Source of the DNA: Microbacterium sp.
GTDB lineage: Bacteria; Actinomycetota; Actinomycetes; Actinomycetales; Microbacteriaceae
Reading direction: 5' to 3'
Assembly: GCA_031177765.1 (NCBI GenBank)
Contig: JAPSKH010000005.1
Span: 1 to 64,000, forward strand
Length of the DNA stretch: 64,000 bases
This document shows, one piece after another, positions 1 through 9,272 of the stretch; positions within the stretch are counted from its first letter, which is position 1; the number at the start of each line of letters is the position of its first letter. The notes below the pieces were generated by a model that ran no database searches, was not told the DNA's origin, and saw only the letters and a program-made list of their open reading frames with translations. The position numbers and the translations under genes are program-made.

Positions 1-10
1 GGAACACGGG

Positions 11-2557
11 CTATTCGGCGTCGCGCTCCTGCACCGACAGGGCCCGCTCGACGCCCGCGAGGTTCTCGGCCACCAGGCGACGCAGCGCCGGCGCGGCGTC
101 CCCGTTCGCCTCCAGCCACCGGCGGGTGGCGTCGCGCAGCTCGATGTTCGCCAGCGGCGCGGGGTAGAGCCCGGCGATGAGGTACTCGGCGATCTTGTAG
201 GTGCGCGAATTCCAGATCGGCAGGACGCTGTCGAAGTACGGCCCGACATACGAGGTCAGCAGCTCGCGGCCGGCGGGGTGGACGAAGCCGAGCGCGGCCG
301 ACCGCACGATCGTGTTCGGCAGATCGTCCCGCTCGACGAGCGAGGACCAGGCCGCGGCCTTCGCCTCGGGGGTAGGGAGCGCCGCCTTCGCCTGGGCCGC
401 GAACTCGCCGCCCTTCGCGGTGTTGTCGGCCTCGAGCGCCGCGTCGATGTCGGCCGTCGTCACGAGTCCGCCGGCAGCCAGCGAAACAAGCAGCTGCCAC
501 GAGAGGTCGGTGTCGATGTCGAGGCCGGCGAAGGTCACCTCGCCGTCACGGACCTGGCGCACCTTCTCCCACTGCCCCGATGTCGCTGCGGCGCTCGCGA
601 ACGCGGTCACGAACTGCAGCTGGCTGTCGCTGCCGGGAGGCGCGCTCTGTGCGAGCTCCCACAGCGCGTCGGCGACCTTCTCACGCGTGAGGTCGCGCCG
701 GTCCGGAGCGACGTACGAGTTCGCCGCCAGCAGCAGCTGGGCGAGCGTGGTGCGGACCGTGGTCGACTCCGTCTCGGAGCCGATGTTCCGAAGCACCAGG
801 TCCACGTAGTCGGACGCGGACGCCTCGGCGTCCCGCGTCTGGTCCCAGGCGGCGCCCCACACCAGCGACCGGGCCAGCGGGTCGCTGATCTTCGCGAGGT
901 GGTCGATCGCCGTGGCGAGCGACCGGTCGTCGAGGCGGATCTTGGCGTAGGCCAGGTCGTGGTCGTTCAGCAGCACGAGGTCGGGACGCTTGCGTCCCTT
1001 CAGCTCCGGCACCTCGGTCAGGTCGCCGTCGACGTCGAGCTCGACGCGGTGGACGCGCACCAGCGCGTCACCCTGCAGGTCGTAGAACCCGACACCCAGG
1101 CGATGGGGGCGGATCGTGGGGTAGTCCGCGGGCGCGGTCTGCACGATCGCGAACCGCGTGATGGTGCCGTCGGCGTCCGAGCGGATCTCGGGCGACAGCG
1201 TGTTCACCCCGGCGGTCTCCAGCCACTTCCTGGACCAGGTCGACAGGTCGCGGCCGCTGGTGGCCTCCAGCTCGACGAGCAGATCGGTCAGCTCGGTGTT
1301 GGACCACTCGTGCTTCTTGAAGTACGCCGCGACGCCCGCGAAGAACTCATCGATGCCCACCCAGGCGGCCAGCTGCTTGAGCACCGAGCCGCCCTTGGCG
1401 TAGGTGATGCCGTCGAAGTTGACCTGCACATCCTCGAGGTCGTTGATCTGGGCGACCACAGGGTGGGTCGAGGGCAGCTGGTCCTGCCGGTACGCCCACG
1501 TCTTCTCCATGGCGTTGAAGGTGGTCCACGCCTCGGTCCATTCCGTCGCCTCGGCCGTGGCGATGGTGGAGGCCCACTCGGCGAACGACTCGTTGAGCCA
1601 GAGGTCGTTCCACCACTTCATGGTGACGAGGTCGCCGAACCACATGTGGGCGAGCTCGTGGAGGATCGTCACGACCCGACGCTCCTTGACGGCGTCGGTC
1701 ACCTTCGATCGGAACACATAGGTCTCGGTGAACGTGACGGCGCCGGCGTTCTCCATCGCGCCGGCGTTGAACTCGGGGACGAACAGCTGGTCGTACTTCG
1801 CGAACGGGTACGGGTAGTCGAACTTGTCCTCGAAGTACGCGAAGCCCTGCCGGGTCTTCTCGAAGATGTAGTCGGCGTCCAGGTGCTGCCACAGACTCCG
1901 GCGGGCGTACACACCGAGCGGGATGACCCGTCCGGACGCGCTGGTGAGCTCCGAGAACGTGGCCTCGTAGGGTCCGGCGATGAGCGCGGTGATGTACGAC
2001 GAGATGCGCGGGGTCGGCTCGAAGGTCCACGTCGCCGTGCCGTCGCCGAGCGTCTGCGGCTCGGGGGTGGGCGAGTTCGAGACGACCTTCCACGACTCCG
2101 GCGCCGTCACGGTGAACTGGAACGTGGCCTTCAGATCCGGCTGCTCGAACACCGCGTACATCCGGCGGGAGTCGGGCACCTCGAACTGCGAGTACAGATA
2201 CACCTCGCCGTCGACGGGATCGACGAAGCGGTGCAGGCCCTCACCGGTGTTGGTGTACAGGCAGTCGGCGTCGACGACGAGCTCGTTCTCGGCCGCAAGG
2301 TCCTCCAGAGCAATCCGCGAGTCGGCGAAGGCGGTACCGGGGTCGATGGAACGGCCGTTGAGGGTGATCTCGCGCACCTCGCGCGCGATCAGGTCGATGA
2401 ACGTCGACGCGCCCGGCGTGGCGGTGAAGCGCACGACGGTGCGGGAACCGAACACCTCGGCGCCCCTGGTCAGGTCGAGCACGACCTCGTACGACTGGGT
2501 GTCGACGATCGACCGGCGCTCCTGCGCTTCGATGCGGGTGAGGTTCTCTCCAGGCAC
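11..2557 (-). CDS. pepN: Aminopeptidase N (M1 family zinc metallopeptidase)
   Basis: Cytosolic M1 aminopeptidase that removes N-terminal residues from peptides. The 848-residue protein shows the GAMEN exopeptidase motif near residue 268 and the zinc motif HELAH near residues 300-304, followed after 18 residues by the third ligand in NESFAEW. The C-terminal half matches the ERAP1-like helical domain of the family in length. I chose the GTG start at 2557 because GGGAG lies 9 bases before it. The frame stays open far upstream, over the ferrochelatase gene, but that part has no M1 similarity. It is divergent from the ferrochelatase gene across 180 bp. Confidence 0.95.
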   Translation of the reverse strand: MPGENLTRIEAQERRSIVDTQSYEVVLDLTRGAEVFGSRTVVRFTATPGASTFIDLIAREVREITLNGRSIDPGTAFADSRIALEDLAAENELVVDADCLYTNTGEGLHRFVDPVDGEVYLYSQFEVPDSRRMYAVFEQPDLKATFQFTVTAPESWKVVSNSPTPEPQTLGDGTATWTFEPTPRISSYITALIAGPYEATFSELTSASGRVIPLGVYARRSLWQHLDADYIFEKTRQGFAYFEDKFDYPYPFAKYDQLFVPEFNAGAMENAGAVTFTETYVFRSKVTDAVKERRVVTILHELAHMWFGDLVTMKWWNDLWLNESFAEWASTIATAEATEWTEAWTTFNAMEKTWAYRQDQLPSTHPVVAQINDLEDVQVNFDGITYAKGGSVLKQLAAWVGIDEFFAGVAAYFKKHEWSNTELTDLLVELEATSGRDLSTWSRKWLETAGVNTLSPEIRSDADGTITRFAIVQTAPADYPTIRPHRLGVGFYDLQGDALVRVHRVELDVDGDLTEVPELKGRKRPDLVLLNDHDLAYAKIRLDDRSLATAIDHLAKISDPLARSLVWGAAWDQTRDAEASASDYVDLVLRNIGSETESTTVRTTLAQLLLAANSYVAPDRRDLTREKVADALWELAQSAPPGSDSQLQFVTAFASAAATSGQWEKVRQVRDGEVTFAGLDIDTDLSWQLLVSLAAGGLVTTADIDAALEADNTAKGGEFAAQAKAALPTPEAKAAAWSSLVERDDLPNTIVRSAALGFVHPAGRELLTSYVGPYFDSVLPIWNSRTYKIAEYLIAGLYPAPLANIELRDATRRWLEANGDAAPALRRLVAENLAGVERALSVQERDAE

Positions 2558-2737
2558 TTGATTCTGCTCCCGTGGGTGAGGGTGACGGACGATCCGGACC
2601 GCGGCCACGCCGCAGTCCAACCGACGGCCGCACGAGCGCTGCTGGCACCGGCGACAACCGTCCCAGCCTATTCCAGGGCGTCGCCTGCGTTGGAGCATGT
2701 GGGAGAACAGCTCCGCTCGCGGTGTCAGGATGGAAGG

Positions 2738-3937
2738 GTGACATCCCGTGAGCAGCGAGTCGTCCCCTTCGCGTCGCCGGCGGCGGCGTCCGGCAGCCCG
2801 CATGTCGAGGAGGCGGTCGCGTACGACGCGATCCTCCTGGCGGGCTTCGGAGGCCCCGAGGGACAGGACGACGTGATCCCGTTCCTGCGCAACGTCACCC
2901 GTGGGCGCGGCATCCCGGACGAGCGCCTCGAGGAGGTCGCGCACCACTATCGGCACTTCGACGGCGTCAGCCCGATCAACGCGCAGAACCGGGCGCTGAA
3001 GGCCGCGCTCGAGGCGGAGCTCGCGCGCCGTGGCATCGACCTCCCGGTGTACTGGGGGAACCGCAACTGGTCGCCGTACCTCGAAGAGGCCGTGAAGGAG
3101 GCAGCCGAGGCCGGCGACACGACGCTGCTCGGACTCGCCACGAGCGCCTACTCGTCCTTCTCGAGCTGCCGGCAGTACCGCGAGGACTTCGCGCGTGTGC
3201 TCACCGAGACCGGCCTGTCCGAGACGGTGACGATCGACAAGGTGCGCCAGTTCTTCGATCACCCCGGTTTCGTCCAGCCCTTCGTCGACGGCGTGCGTGA
3301 CGCCGTGGGCGGATTCCTCTCCGACGGTGTCCCCGCCGACGGGCTGCGGGTCCTGTTCTCGACGCACAGCATCCCGACCGCGGATGCCGAACGCTCCGGT
3401 CCCCGCGAGGGGGACCCGCTGCACCGCGATCTGGGAGCCGGCGGCGCGTACGCCGCTCAGCACCTCGCTGTCGCCGAGGTCGTGATGGCCGCCGTCGCAC
3501 AGGACATCCCGGGCGCCGCGGCGGTCGAATGGGACCTGGTGTACCAGTCGCGCTCCGGCCCGCCCACGCAGCCCTGGCTCGAGCCCGACGTCAATGACGT
3601 CATCGCAGAGCTTCCCGGTGCGGGCGTGCAGGCCGTCGTGATCGTGCCGCTGGGCTTCGTGAGCGACCACATGGAGGTCCTGTGGGACCTCGACACCGAG
3701 GCGATGGATGCCGCCGAGCAGGTGGGTCTGCGGGCCGTGCGCACCCCCACACCGGGCGTCGACCCGGCGTTCGTCGCCGGGCTGGTCGACCTCGTCGAGG
3801 AACGGCTCAACGGCACCCCCGTCGCGGAGCGTCCCCATGCCACCGCGCTCGGCCCCTGGTTCGACGTGTGCCGGCCGGCCTGCTGCGAGAACATCCGGGC
3901 CGGGTTCAAGCCCGCTGCGGCGGGGCTCGCCCCGTAG
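2738..3937 (+). CDS. hemH: Ferrochelatase, probably coproporphyrin type (CpfC/HemH)
   Basis: Inserts ferrous iron into a porphyrin. Actinobacteria normally use the coproporphyrin-dependent branch, so coproporphyrin III is the probable substrate; this is family knowledge. The 399-residue protein carries the ferrochelatase pattern: LLAGFGGPE near the N-terminus, YWGNRNW, SAYSSFSSCRQYRED, the FSTHSIP active-site segment, YQSRSGPP, and a C-terminal CxxxCCEN cluster of the kind that binds [2Fe-2S] in some ferrochelatases. The GTG start at 2738 has a purine run almost touching it, and CAGGAT lies 6 bases upstream, so the mRNA may be leaderless. The other heme genes are not in the window. Confidence 0.93.
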   Translation: MTSREQRVVPFASPAAASGSPHVEEAVAYDAILLAGFGGPEGQDDVIPFLRNVTRGRGIPDERLEEVAHHYRHFDGVSPINAQNRALKAALEAELARRGIDLPVYWGNRNWSPYLEEAVKEAAEAGDTTLLGLATSAYSSFSSCRQYREDFARVLTETGLSETVTIDKVRQFFDHPGFVQPFVDGVRDAVGGFLSDGVPADGLRVLFSTHSIPTADAERSGPREGDPLHRDLGAGGAYAAQHLAVAEVVMAAVAQDIPGAAAVEWDLVYQSRSGPPTQPWLEPDVNDVIAELPGAGVQAVVIVPLGFVSDHMEVLWDLDTEAMDAAEQVGLRAVRTPTPGVDPAFVAGLVDLVEERLNGTPVAERPHATALGPWFDVCRPACCENIRAGFKPAAAGLAP

Positions 3938-3981
3938 CAGCGGCATCCGCTCGCCACCCCCTTCTCTCTAGGATTGAGCCC

Positions 3982-4527
3982 ATGCGCATCCACATCGCGA
4001 CCGACCACGCCGGGCTGGAATTCTCGACGCAGCTGCAGCACCATCTCGCCGCAGCCGGCCACGAGGTCGTCGACCACGGGCCGGTCGAGTACGACCCGCT
4101 CGACGACTACCCGGCCTTCTGCATCCGGGCGGCACAGGCGGTCGTGCGCGATCAGACTGCGGGGATCGAGACGCTCGGCGTCGTCTTCGGCGGCTCCGGC
4201 AACGGCGAGCAGATGGCGGCCAACAAGGTGCACGGCGCCCGCGCGGCGCTGGTGTGGAGCATCGCCACGGCGGAGCTGGCGCGCGAGCACAACGACGCCA
4301 ATGTCATCGCGATCGGCGCGCGGCAGCACACCTTCGACGAGGCGGTGTCGTTCATCGACCGTTTCATCGAGACGCCCTTCTCGGGCGAGGAGCGCCACGC
4401 GCGGCGCATCGCGCAGCTGGCGGCGTACGAGCAGGACGGCACGCTGGCGCCGGACCCCCGCGCCGGCGCGGGCACCGCGGACGTCCTCGACGCCGACGAG
4501 AGCTCATTCGATCCAGAAGCAGGCTGA
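3982..4527 (+). CDS. rpiB: Ribose-5-phosphate isomerase B
   Basis: Interconverts ribose 5-phosphate and ribulose 5-phosphate in the pentose phosphate pathway. The 181-residue protein begins with the family's MRIHIATDHAG strand and has the VVFGGSGNGEQMAANK phosphate-binding loop. Family members are usually 140-160 residues, so the acidic C-terminal tail (ADVLDADESSFDPEAG) is an extension. TAGGAT ends 7 bases before the ATG, which suggests a leaderless transcript. The nei-like gene follows after 5 bases, so the two probably form one transcript. Confidence 0.93.
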   Translation: MRIHIATDHAGLEFSTQLQHHLAAAGHEVVDHGPVEYDPLDDYPAFCIRAAQAVVRDQTAGIETLGVVFGGSGNGEQMAANKVHGARAALVWSIATAELAREHNDANVIAIGARQHTFDEAVSFIDRFIETPFSGEERHARRIAQLAAYEQDGTLAPDPRAGAGTADVLDADESSFDPEAG

Positions 4528-4532
4528 GCCGC

Positions 4533-5531
4533 ATGCCCGAAGGCCACTCCGTCCATCGGATCGCACGCCAGTTCGACCGGAACATCGTCGGCCGGGCGGT
4601 GGAGGCCTCGAGCCCGCAGGGGCGCTTCGCCGAGGGCGCGAGCATCATCGACGGCCGGACCGCCACATCGGTCAAGGCGGTCGGCAAGCACATGTTCCTC
4701 GAGTTCGACGACGACATCTGGCTTCGCGTGCACCTGGGCATGTACGGTGCGTGGGACTTCGCAGGAGAGATCGTCGTGGACCCCACCATCGCGTCGGCCA
4801 ACGGGCGCATGGGGCACACCAACCAGCGTGGGACGCGCCTGGATGACCCGATCCTCGACACCGCGGGGGAGAACTCCCTCTCCTCGATCGGCGCACCCCG
4901 CCTGGCGCGGGTGCACGTGCGCATGTCGGAGCAGACGACCGGGCTCGGCGACGACGACGCGACCTGGCCGCCTCCCGTGGTCGGTCAGGTGCGCCTGCGG
5001 CTTCTGACGGCGGTGACGTGCGCCGATCTGCGCGGTCCGACGGCGTGCGTGCTGCAGACGCCGGAGGAGGTCGCGGCGACCATCGCCAAGCTCGGGCCCG
5101 ATCCTCTCGTGGACGACGTCGCCGAGGGGGAGGAGCGCTTCACCGCCGTCGTGCGCCGCAAGCCCACCGCCATCGCGCTGCTGCTCATGGACCAGAGCGT
5201 CGTCAGCGGCATCGGCAACGTCTACCGCGCAGAGCTTCTCTACCGGGCGAGGCTGAATCCGCACACACCCGGCCGCGACGTCCCTGAGGAGCTCGTCCGC
5301 GCGCTGTGGCGCGACTGGGTGCGGCTCCTCGCGATCGGCGTCGAGACCGGGCAGATGATGACCATGGATGACCTCGATCCCGAGGCGTACCGGCGGGCGA
5401 TGGCCAATCGCGACGACCGGCACTGGGTCTACCGGCGCGCGGGCCTGCCGTGCCGCGTGTGCGGGACGACCATCCTCGTCGAGGAGGCCGCGGGGCGGAA
5501 CCTCTACTGGTGCCCGTACTGCCAGGCCTGA
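4533..5531 (+). CDS. Fpg/Nei-family DNA glycosylase/AP lyase
   Basis: Base-excision repair enzyme that removes oxidised bases and nicks the abasic site. The start MPEGHSVHR gives the catalytic Pro2 and Glu3 after methionine removal. A GKHMF segment near residue 50 supplies the conserved lysine. The middle carries the H2TH region around MDQSVVSGIGNVYRAE. The C-terminus has a zinc finger with CRVC and CPYC pairs. The histidine after PEG resembles actinobacterial Nei2 proteins more than Fpg, so I favour endonuclease VIII type. It lies 5 bases after rpiB and is probably co-transcribed. Confidence 0.9.
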   Translation: MPEGHSVHRIARQFDRNIVGRAVEASSPQGRFAEGASIIDGRTATSVKAVGKHMFLEFDDDIWLRVHLGMYGAWDFAGEIVVDPTIASANGRMGHTNQRGTRLDDPILDTAGENSLSSIGAPRLARVHVRMSEQTTGLGDDDATWPPPVVGQVRLRLLTAVTCADLRGPTACVLQTPEEVAATIAKLGPDPLVDDVAEGEERFTAVVRRKPTAIALLLMDQSVVSGIGNVYRAELLYRARLNPHTPGRDVPEELVRALWRDWVRLLAIGVETGQMMTMDDLDPEAYRRAMANRDDRHWVYRRAGLPCRVCGTTILVEEAAGRNLYWCPYCQA

Positions 5532-5566
5532 CACCGCGGAGACGCCGGTGCTCGTAGGCTGAGTCC

Positions 5567-6208
5567 ATGCGTCAGAACCCCAGTTTCGCGATGACGGACG
5601 TCGCCGAGATGCGGCGGGTGGTCGAGCACAATCCCTGGGCCACGATCATGAGCGCCACCGATGAGGGGCTTGTCGCGTCTCACTACGCCGTGATGCTGGA
5701 TCCCGGCAGGGACGATCTGACGATCGTCGGTCACGTGGGCAAGCCCGACGACCTCATCCACGGACTCGGGGAGCGTGAGCTCCTGGTGATCCTGCAGGGA
5801 CCGCACGGATACATCTCGCCCGGGTGGTACGGCGACACGCCGAGCGTGCCGACATGGAACTTCGTCGCGGTGCACCTGTCGGGCGTCCCGGAGGTCCTCA
5901 CTCCGGAGGAGAACCTGCAGGTGCTGGACCGCCTGGTCGCGCGGTTCGAGAGCGGGATGCCCGCGCCGCGGCTGATGTGGGAGCGACCGAACGATCCGGA
6001 GTACGTGCGCCGGCTGGAGAGAGGCACTGTGGGCTTCCGACTCACCCCTACCCGGGTGGTCGCCAAGCGGAAGCTCAGCCAGAACCGCCCCGACGAGGTC
6101 GTCGAGACGATCATCGCCGAGCTGGAGCAGGGCGCGAGCCCGTACGCCGACCCGCGCCTGGCCGGTGAGATGCGGCGCGATCTCGACGCCCGGCGAGCCG
6201 CTCGATGA
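5567..6208 (+). CDS. PaiB-like FMN-binding negative transcriptional regulator family protein
   Basis: This 213-residue protein matches the PaiB family in layout: an N-terminal MRQNPSF, GHVGKPDD, then the signature GPHGYISPGWYGDTPSVPTWNFVAVH. PaiB proteins adopt an FMN-binding split-barrel fold; in Bacillus PaiB was described as a negative regulator of sporulation and protease genes. The function here is not known and may be redox or polyamine related. TAGGCT ends 6 bases before the ATG, predicting a leaderless mRNA. Its stop overlaps the ATG of the amidohydrolase gene (ATGA), so the two are translationally coupled. Confidence 0.85.
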   Translation: MRQNPSFAMTDVAEMRRVVEHNPWATIMSATDEGLVASHYAVMLDPGRDDLTIVGHVGKPDDLIHGLGERELLVILQGPHGYISPGWYGDTPSVPTWNFVAVHLSGVPEVLTPEENLQVLDRLVARFESGMPAPRLMWERPNDPEYVRRLERGTVGFRLTPTRVVAKRKLSQNRPDEVVETIIAELEQGASPYADPRLAGEMRRDLDARRAAR

Positions 6209-7710
6209 CGCTGGAGCGCGCCGCGATGCCGGACGTCATCGCGGATGCGCGTCTGACGGGTTCGCAGCGCACCGACCCGTTCGGCGGCGAACCCGTCGAC
6301 ATCCACCTCGCCCACGGCATGGTCGTCGACATCGCGCCCGCCGGTGCGCTTGCGCGCCGCGGCGCCGTCTTCGATGCGCGAGGCGCATGGGTCGTGCCCG
6401 GGCTCTGGGACCATCACGTGCATGTGGTGCAGTGGGCCCTCGCAGCCCAGCGCGTGCCGCTGGGCGAGGCGATCTCCGCGTCGCATGCCGCCTCGCTGAT
6501 GTCCGAGGCCCCGATCCTGCCGGACGGCCGGAGGATCGGAACCGGATTCCGCGACGCCCTGTGGATCGACCGCCCCACCCTGGAGGTGCTCGACGCCGCG
6601 ACCGGCGAGGTCCCGAGCTACCTCATCAACGCCGATGTGCACAGTGTGTGGCTGAACTCCGCGGCGCTGCGGCGTGAGGGCTTCGCGCCCGATGGCGTCG
6701 GCATCCTGCGTGAGGAGCCAGCGTTCGAGATCTCCCGTCGCCTCAACGCCGTCGAACCCGCCCAGTCGGACCCGCTCGTGACCCGCATGGCGCAGGATGC
6801 CGCGTCGCGGGGCGTGGTCGGCATCGTGGACCTCGACATGGCGTGGAACGAGGACGCGTGGGTCCGCCGCCTCGGCGGGGGCTTCGACGCGCTGCGGGTC
6901 TCGTTCGGCGTCTATCCCGAACACCTCGACCGTGCGATCTCCGAGGGGCTGCGCACCGGCGACGCGGCGCGCGGGTCGGACTCCGATCTCGTGCGGGTCG
7001 GACCGCTCAAGGTGATCAGCGACGGCTCCCTCGGCACACGCACCGCCGCCTGCTCGCACGCGTACCCCGATGACCCGCACAATCACGGGCTGATCACGGT
7101 CGACCGTGCCACCCTGGTCGAGCTGATGACCCGCGCCACCGCCGCGGGCATCGCATCGGCGATCCACGCGATCGGCGACGTCGCCAACTCCCACGCCCTC
7201 GACGCGTTCGCCGCGTCCGGCGCCTGGGGCACCATCGAGCACGCGCAGCTGGTCGCGCACGCGGACATTCCGCGCTTCGCGCGGCTCGGTATCGGCGCGA
7301 GCGTGCAGCCGGCTCACGCCCTCGACGACCGTGATCTCACCGACACCATCTGGGCGGACCAGACCGCCCAGCCCTACCCCTTCCGCTCGCTGGCCGCTGC
7401 GGGCGCGCACCTGCTGTTCGGCTCGGACGCGCCGGTTTCTCCGCTGGACCCGTGGGCCGCCATGGCGGCGGCGGTCTTCCGCACGCGGGACCGCCGGGAG
7501 CCGTGGCAGCCGCATGAGCGTCTGGATGCTGCGACCGCGCTCGCGGCCTCGACGCGCGGCGGTTCGGCGGAACCCGCGCGCGTGCAGCCGGGTGATGTCG
7601 CCGACCTCGCGCTGTGCGCGGTCGATCCTCTCGTCGCCGATGAGCCGACGCTGCGCGGGATGCCCGTCGCCGCGACCCTCCTCGCCGGCCGGCTCACCCA
7701 CGTGGCGTGA
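6205..7710 (+). CDS. Amidohydrolase family protein (YtcJ-like)
   Basis: Predicted metal-dependent hydrolase of 501 residues from the amidohydrolase 3 group. It shows the metal-binding DHHVHV motif after a small beta-sandwich segment, the central GPLKVISDGSLGTRTA block, AIHAIGD and HAQLVAH histidine motifs, and FGSDAPVSPLDPW with the terminal catalytic aspartate. The substrate cannot be deduced. It overlaps the PaiB-like gene by 4 bases. Met8 is an alternative start, but the overlap favours the first ATG. The pairing suggests one operon, perhaps for detoxification or nitrogen scavenging, which is inference only. Confidence 0.85.
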   Translation: MTLERAAMPDVIADARLTGSQRTDPFGGEPVDIHLAHGMVVDIAPAGALARRGAVFDARGAWVVPGLWDHHVHVVQWALAAQRVPLGEAISASHAASLMSEAPILPDGRRIGTGFRDALWIDRPTLEVLDAATGEVPSYLINADVHSVWLNSAALRREGFAPDGVGILREEPAFEISRRLNAVEPAQSDPLVTRMAQDAASRGVVGIVDLDMAWNEDAWVRRLGGGFDALRVSFGVYPEHLDRAISEGLRTGDAARGSDSDLVRVGPLKVISDGSLGTRTAACSHAYPDDPHNHGLITVDRATLVELMTRATAAGIASAIHAIGDVANSHALDAFAASGAWGTIEHAQLVAHADIPRFARLGIGASVQPAHALDDRDLTDTIWADQTAQPYPFRSLAAAGAHLLFGSDAPVSPLDPWAAMAAAVFRTRDRREPWQPHERLDAATALAASTRGGSAEPARVQPGDVADLALCAVDPLVADEPTLRGMPVAATLLAGRLTHVA

Positions 7711-7880
7711 GGACGGGACGGAGCGCTTCGGGGGACAGCCCCCGTATCGGCCGGGGTGCCGGGGGGATGCCGCGCGCGACGCGGGCCGGACACAGTGGGA
7801 GCATGACGTACACCGCCCCTTCGATGGCAGCCGGTACGGGGACCGGCATGTCGCACCCGGACACCCGCGAGGAGAGCCGC

Positions 7881-9272
7881 ATGGCAGAGACGATCGCCGA
7901 CGCGCCGTCGGCGTCGCACGCCGACCGGCCGCGTGCCTTCTGGGCCGCGTACGGCCTGGCGTGGACGCGGACGGCCGGCAGCGCTGTGTACCTGCTGGCT
8001 GTGTTCGTGCTCGCCATTGTCTCGATCTCGCTGCTCATGCCGCTGTTCTGGGCCGGCGTGGGCCTGCTGGTGCTGGTTCTCGGTCTGCCGCTGCTCGTGC
8101 TCAGCCTCCTCGTCGCCCGGGGATTCGGCGTCGCGGACCGGTTCATGCTGGGGCTCACCGGACTTCCCCGGATCGCCGAACCGGAGTGGGATCGCGATCC
8201 CGAGCCGCGCGCGGGCTTCTGGGCGTCGCTCAGCCGGCCGGTGCGGAATCCGCACTACTGGGTCTATCTGCTGCACGGCACGATCGTGAGTCCCGTCATC
8301 AGCACGATCACGTTCGCCCTCACCGTGGCGTGGCTGAGCGTGTCGTTCGGCGGGCTCACCTACTGGTTCTGGGGATCGTTCATCCCACGCGGCGATCGTG
8401 ACGTGCTGTGGGGTGACTACGTCGCCGACGCGCTGCCCCTGCTGTTCGGAGGCTGGTCCGGCGATGCGGTCGAGGTGGCGCTGTACCTGGTGGCAGGCCT
8501 CCTGTTCGCCTTCACCCTCCCGTGGGTGACGGGCGGACTGGCCCGCGTGCATCACGCCATCGCACAGGGGATGCTCGGACGCTGGCGCTCGGACGATCTG
8601 GCCGCGGAGGTGCGTGCCGAGGCTGCGGCGCGCGGGGCGGCCGTGCACGCCGAAGACGTCGCCCTGCGCCGCCTCGAGCGCGACATCCACGACGGCCCGC
8701 AGCAGCGTCTCGTGAGGCTCCAGATGGATCTGGCCGCGCTCGAGCGGCGGGCGGCGAACGGCGACGCCGACGCCGCCGCCGAGCTCGCCCGCGACGCCCG
8801 AGGTCACGCAAAGGCCGCACTCGACGAGCTGCGCGCCCTGTCGAGCGGCGTCGCGCCGCCGCTGCTGCAGGACCGGGGCCTGTCCGCCGCACTCGGAGCG
8901 GTCGCGGCCGGCTCGCCCCTCGCGGTCCATCTCGATGTGGATCCGCGTCTGGACGAGGCTGTGACACCCGAGGTGGCGCGGACGGTGTACTTCGTGGTGG
9001 CCGAGCTCCTCACCAATGCGGCCAAGCACGCCGGCGCCACGGCGGCCACGCTGAAGGCGGCGCTGCGTCGCACGTCCACCGGAGCGCCGACGCACCTGGA
9101 TGTCTGGATCGTCGACAACGGCCGAGGCGGCGCCGTCGTGAGGCCGGGGCACGGCCTGGAGGGGCTGCGTGAACGTGTCGCCGGCCTGCGCGGCGCGCTC
9201 GTCATCGACAGCCCGGCCGGCGGACCGACGTCCGTCGGCGCGCACATTCCTCTCGCGGCGCCGACGACATGA
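7881..9272 (+). CDS. Two-component sensor histidine kinase (NarL/DesK type, PspC-like sensor)
   Basis: Membrane histidine kinase of 463 residues. The N-terminal half has four to six hydrophobic segments in the pattern of the actinobacterial 'putative sensor' domain. A HisKA_3 dimerisation segment follows, with the ERDIHDGPQQRL box (phospho-acceptor near His270). The HATPase domain shows ELLTNAAKHA and a glycine-rich GHGLEGLRERV lid. I chose the ATG at 7881 because GAGGAGAG precedes it; an ATG at 7803 and a GTG at 7707 are in frame but carry low-complexity Gly/Arg sequence. The response regulator overlaps the 3' end by 4 bases. The signal sensed is unknown. Confidence 0.9.
   Translation: MAETIADAPSASHADRPRAFWAAYGLAWTRTAGSAVYLLAVFVLAIVSISLLMPLFWAGVGLLVLVLGLPLLVLSLLVARGFGVADRFMLGLTGLPRIAEPEWDRDPEPRAGFWASLSRPVRNPHYWVYLLHGTIVSPVISTITFALTVAWLSVSFGGLTYWFWGSFIPRGDRDVLWGDYVADALPLLFGGWSGDAVEVALYLVAGLLFAFTLPWVTGGLARVHHAIAQGMLGRWRSDDLAAEVRAEAAARGAAVHAEDVALRRLERDIHDGPQQRLVRLQMDLAALERRAANGDADAAAELARDARGHAKAALDELRALSSGVAPPLLQDRGLSAALGAVAAGSPLAVHLDVDPRLDEAVTPEVARTVYFVVAELLTNAAKHAGATAATLKAALRRTSTGAPTHLDVWIVDNGRGGAVVRPGHGLEGLRERVAGLRGALVIDSPAGGPTSVGAHIPLAAPTT

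Noticed and set aside
278..3937. Very long open frames overlapping the aminopeptidase and ferrochelatase genes on both strands
   Set aside because: High GC keeps antisense frames open. Only the parts matching known families with sensible starts were kept; the extensions are Arg/Gly/Ala-rich and featureless.
7707..7880. N-terminal extension of the histidine kinase from the GTG at 7707
   Set aside because: The extension is Gly/Arg-rich, and a good ribosome site precedes the ATG at 7881.
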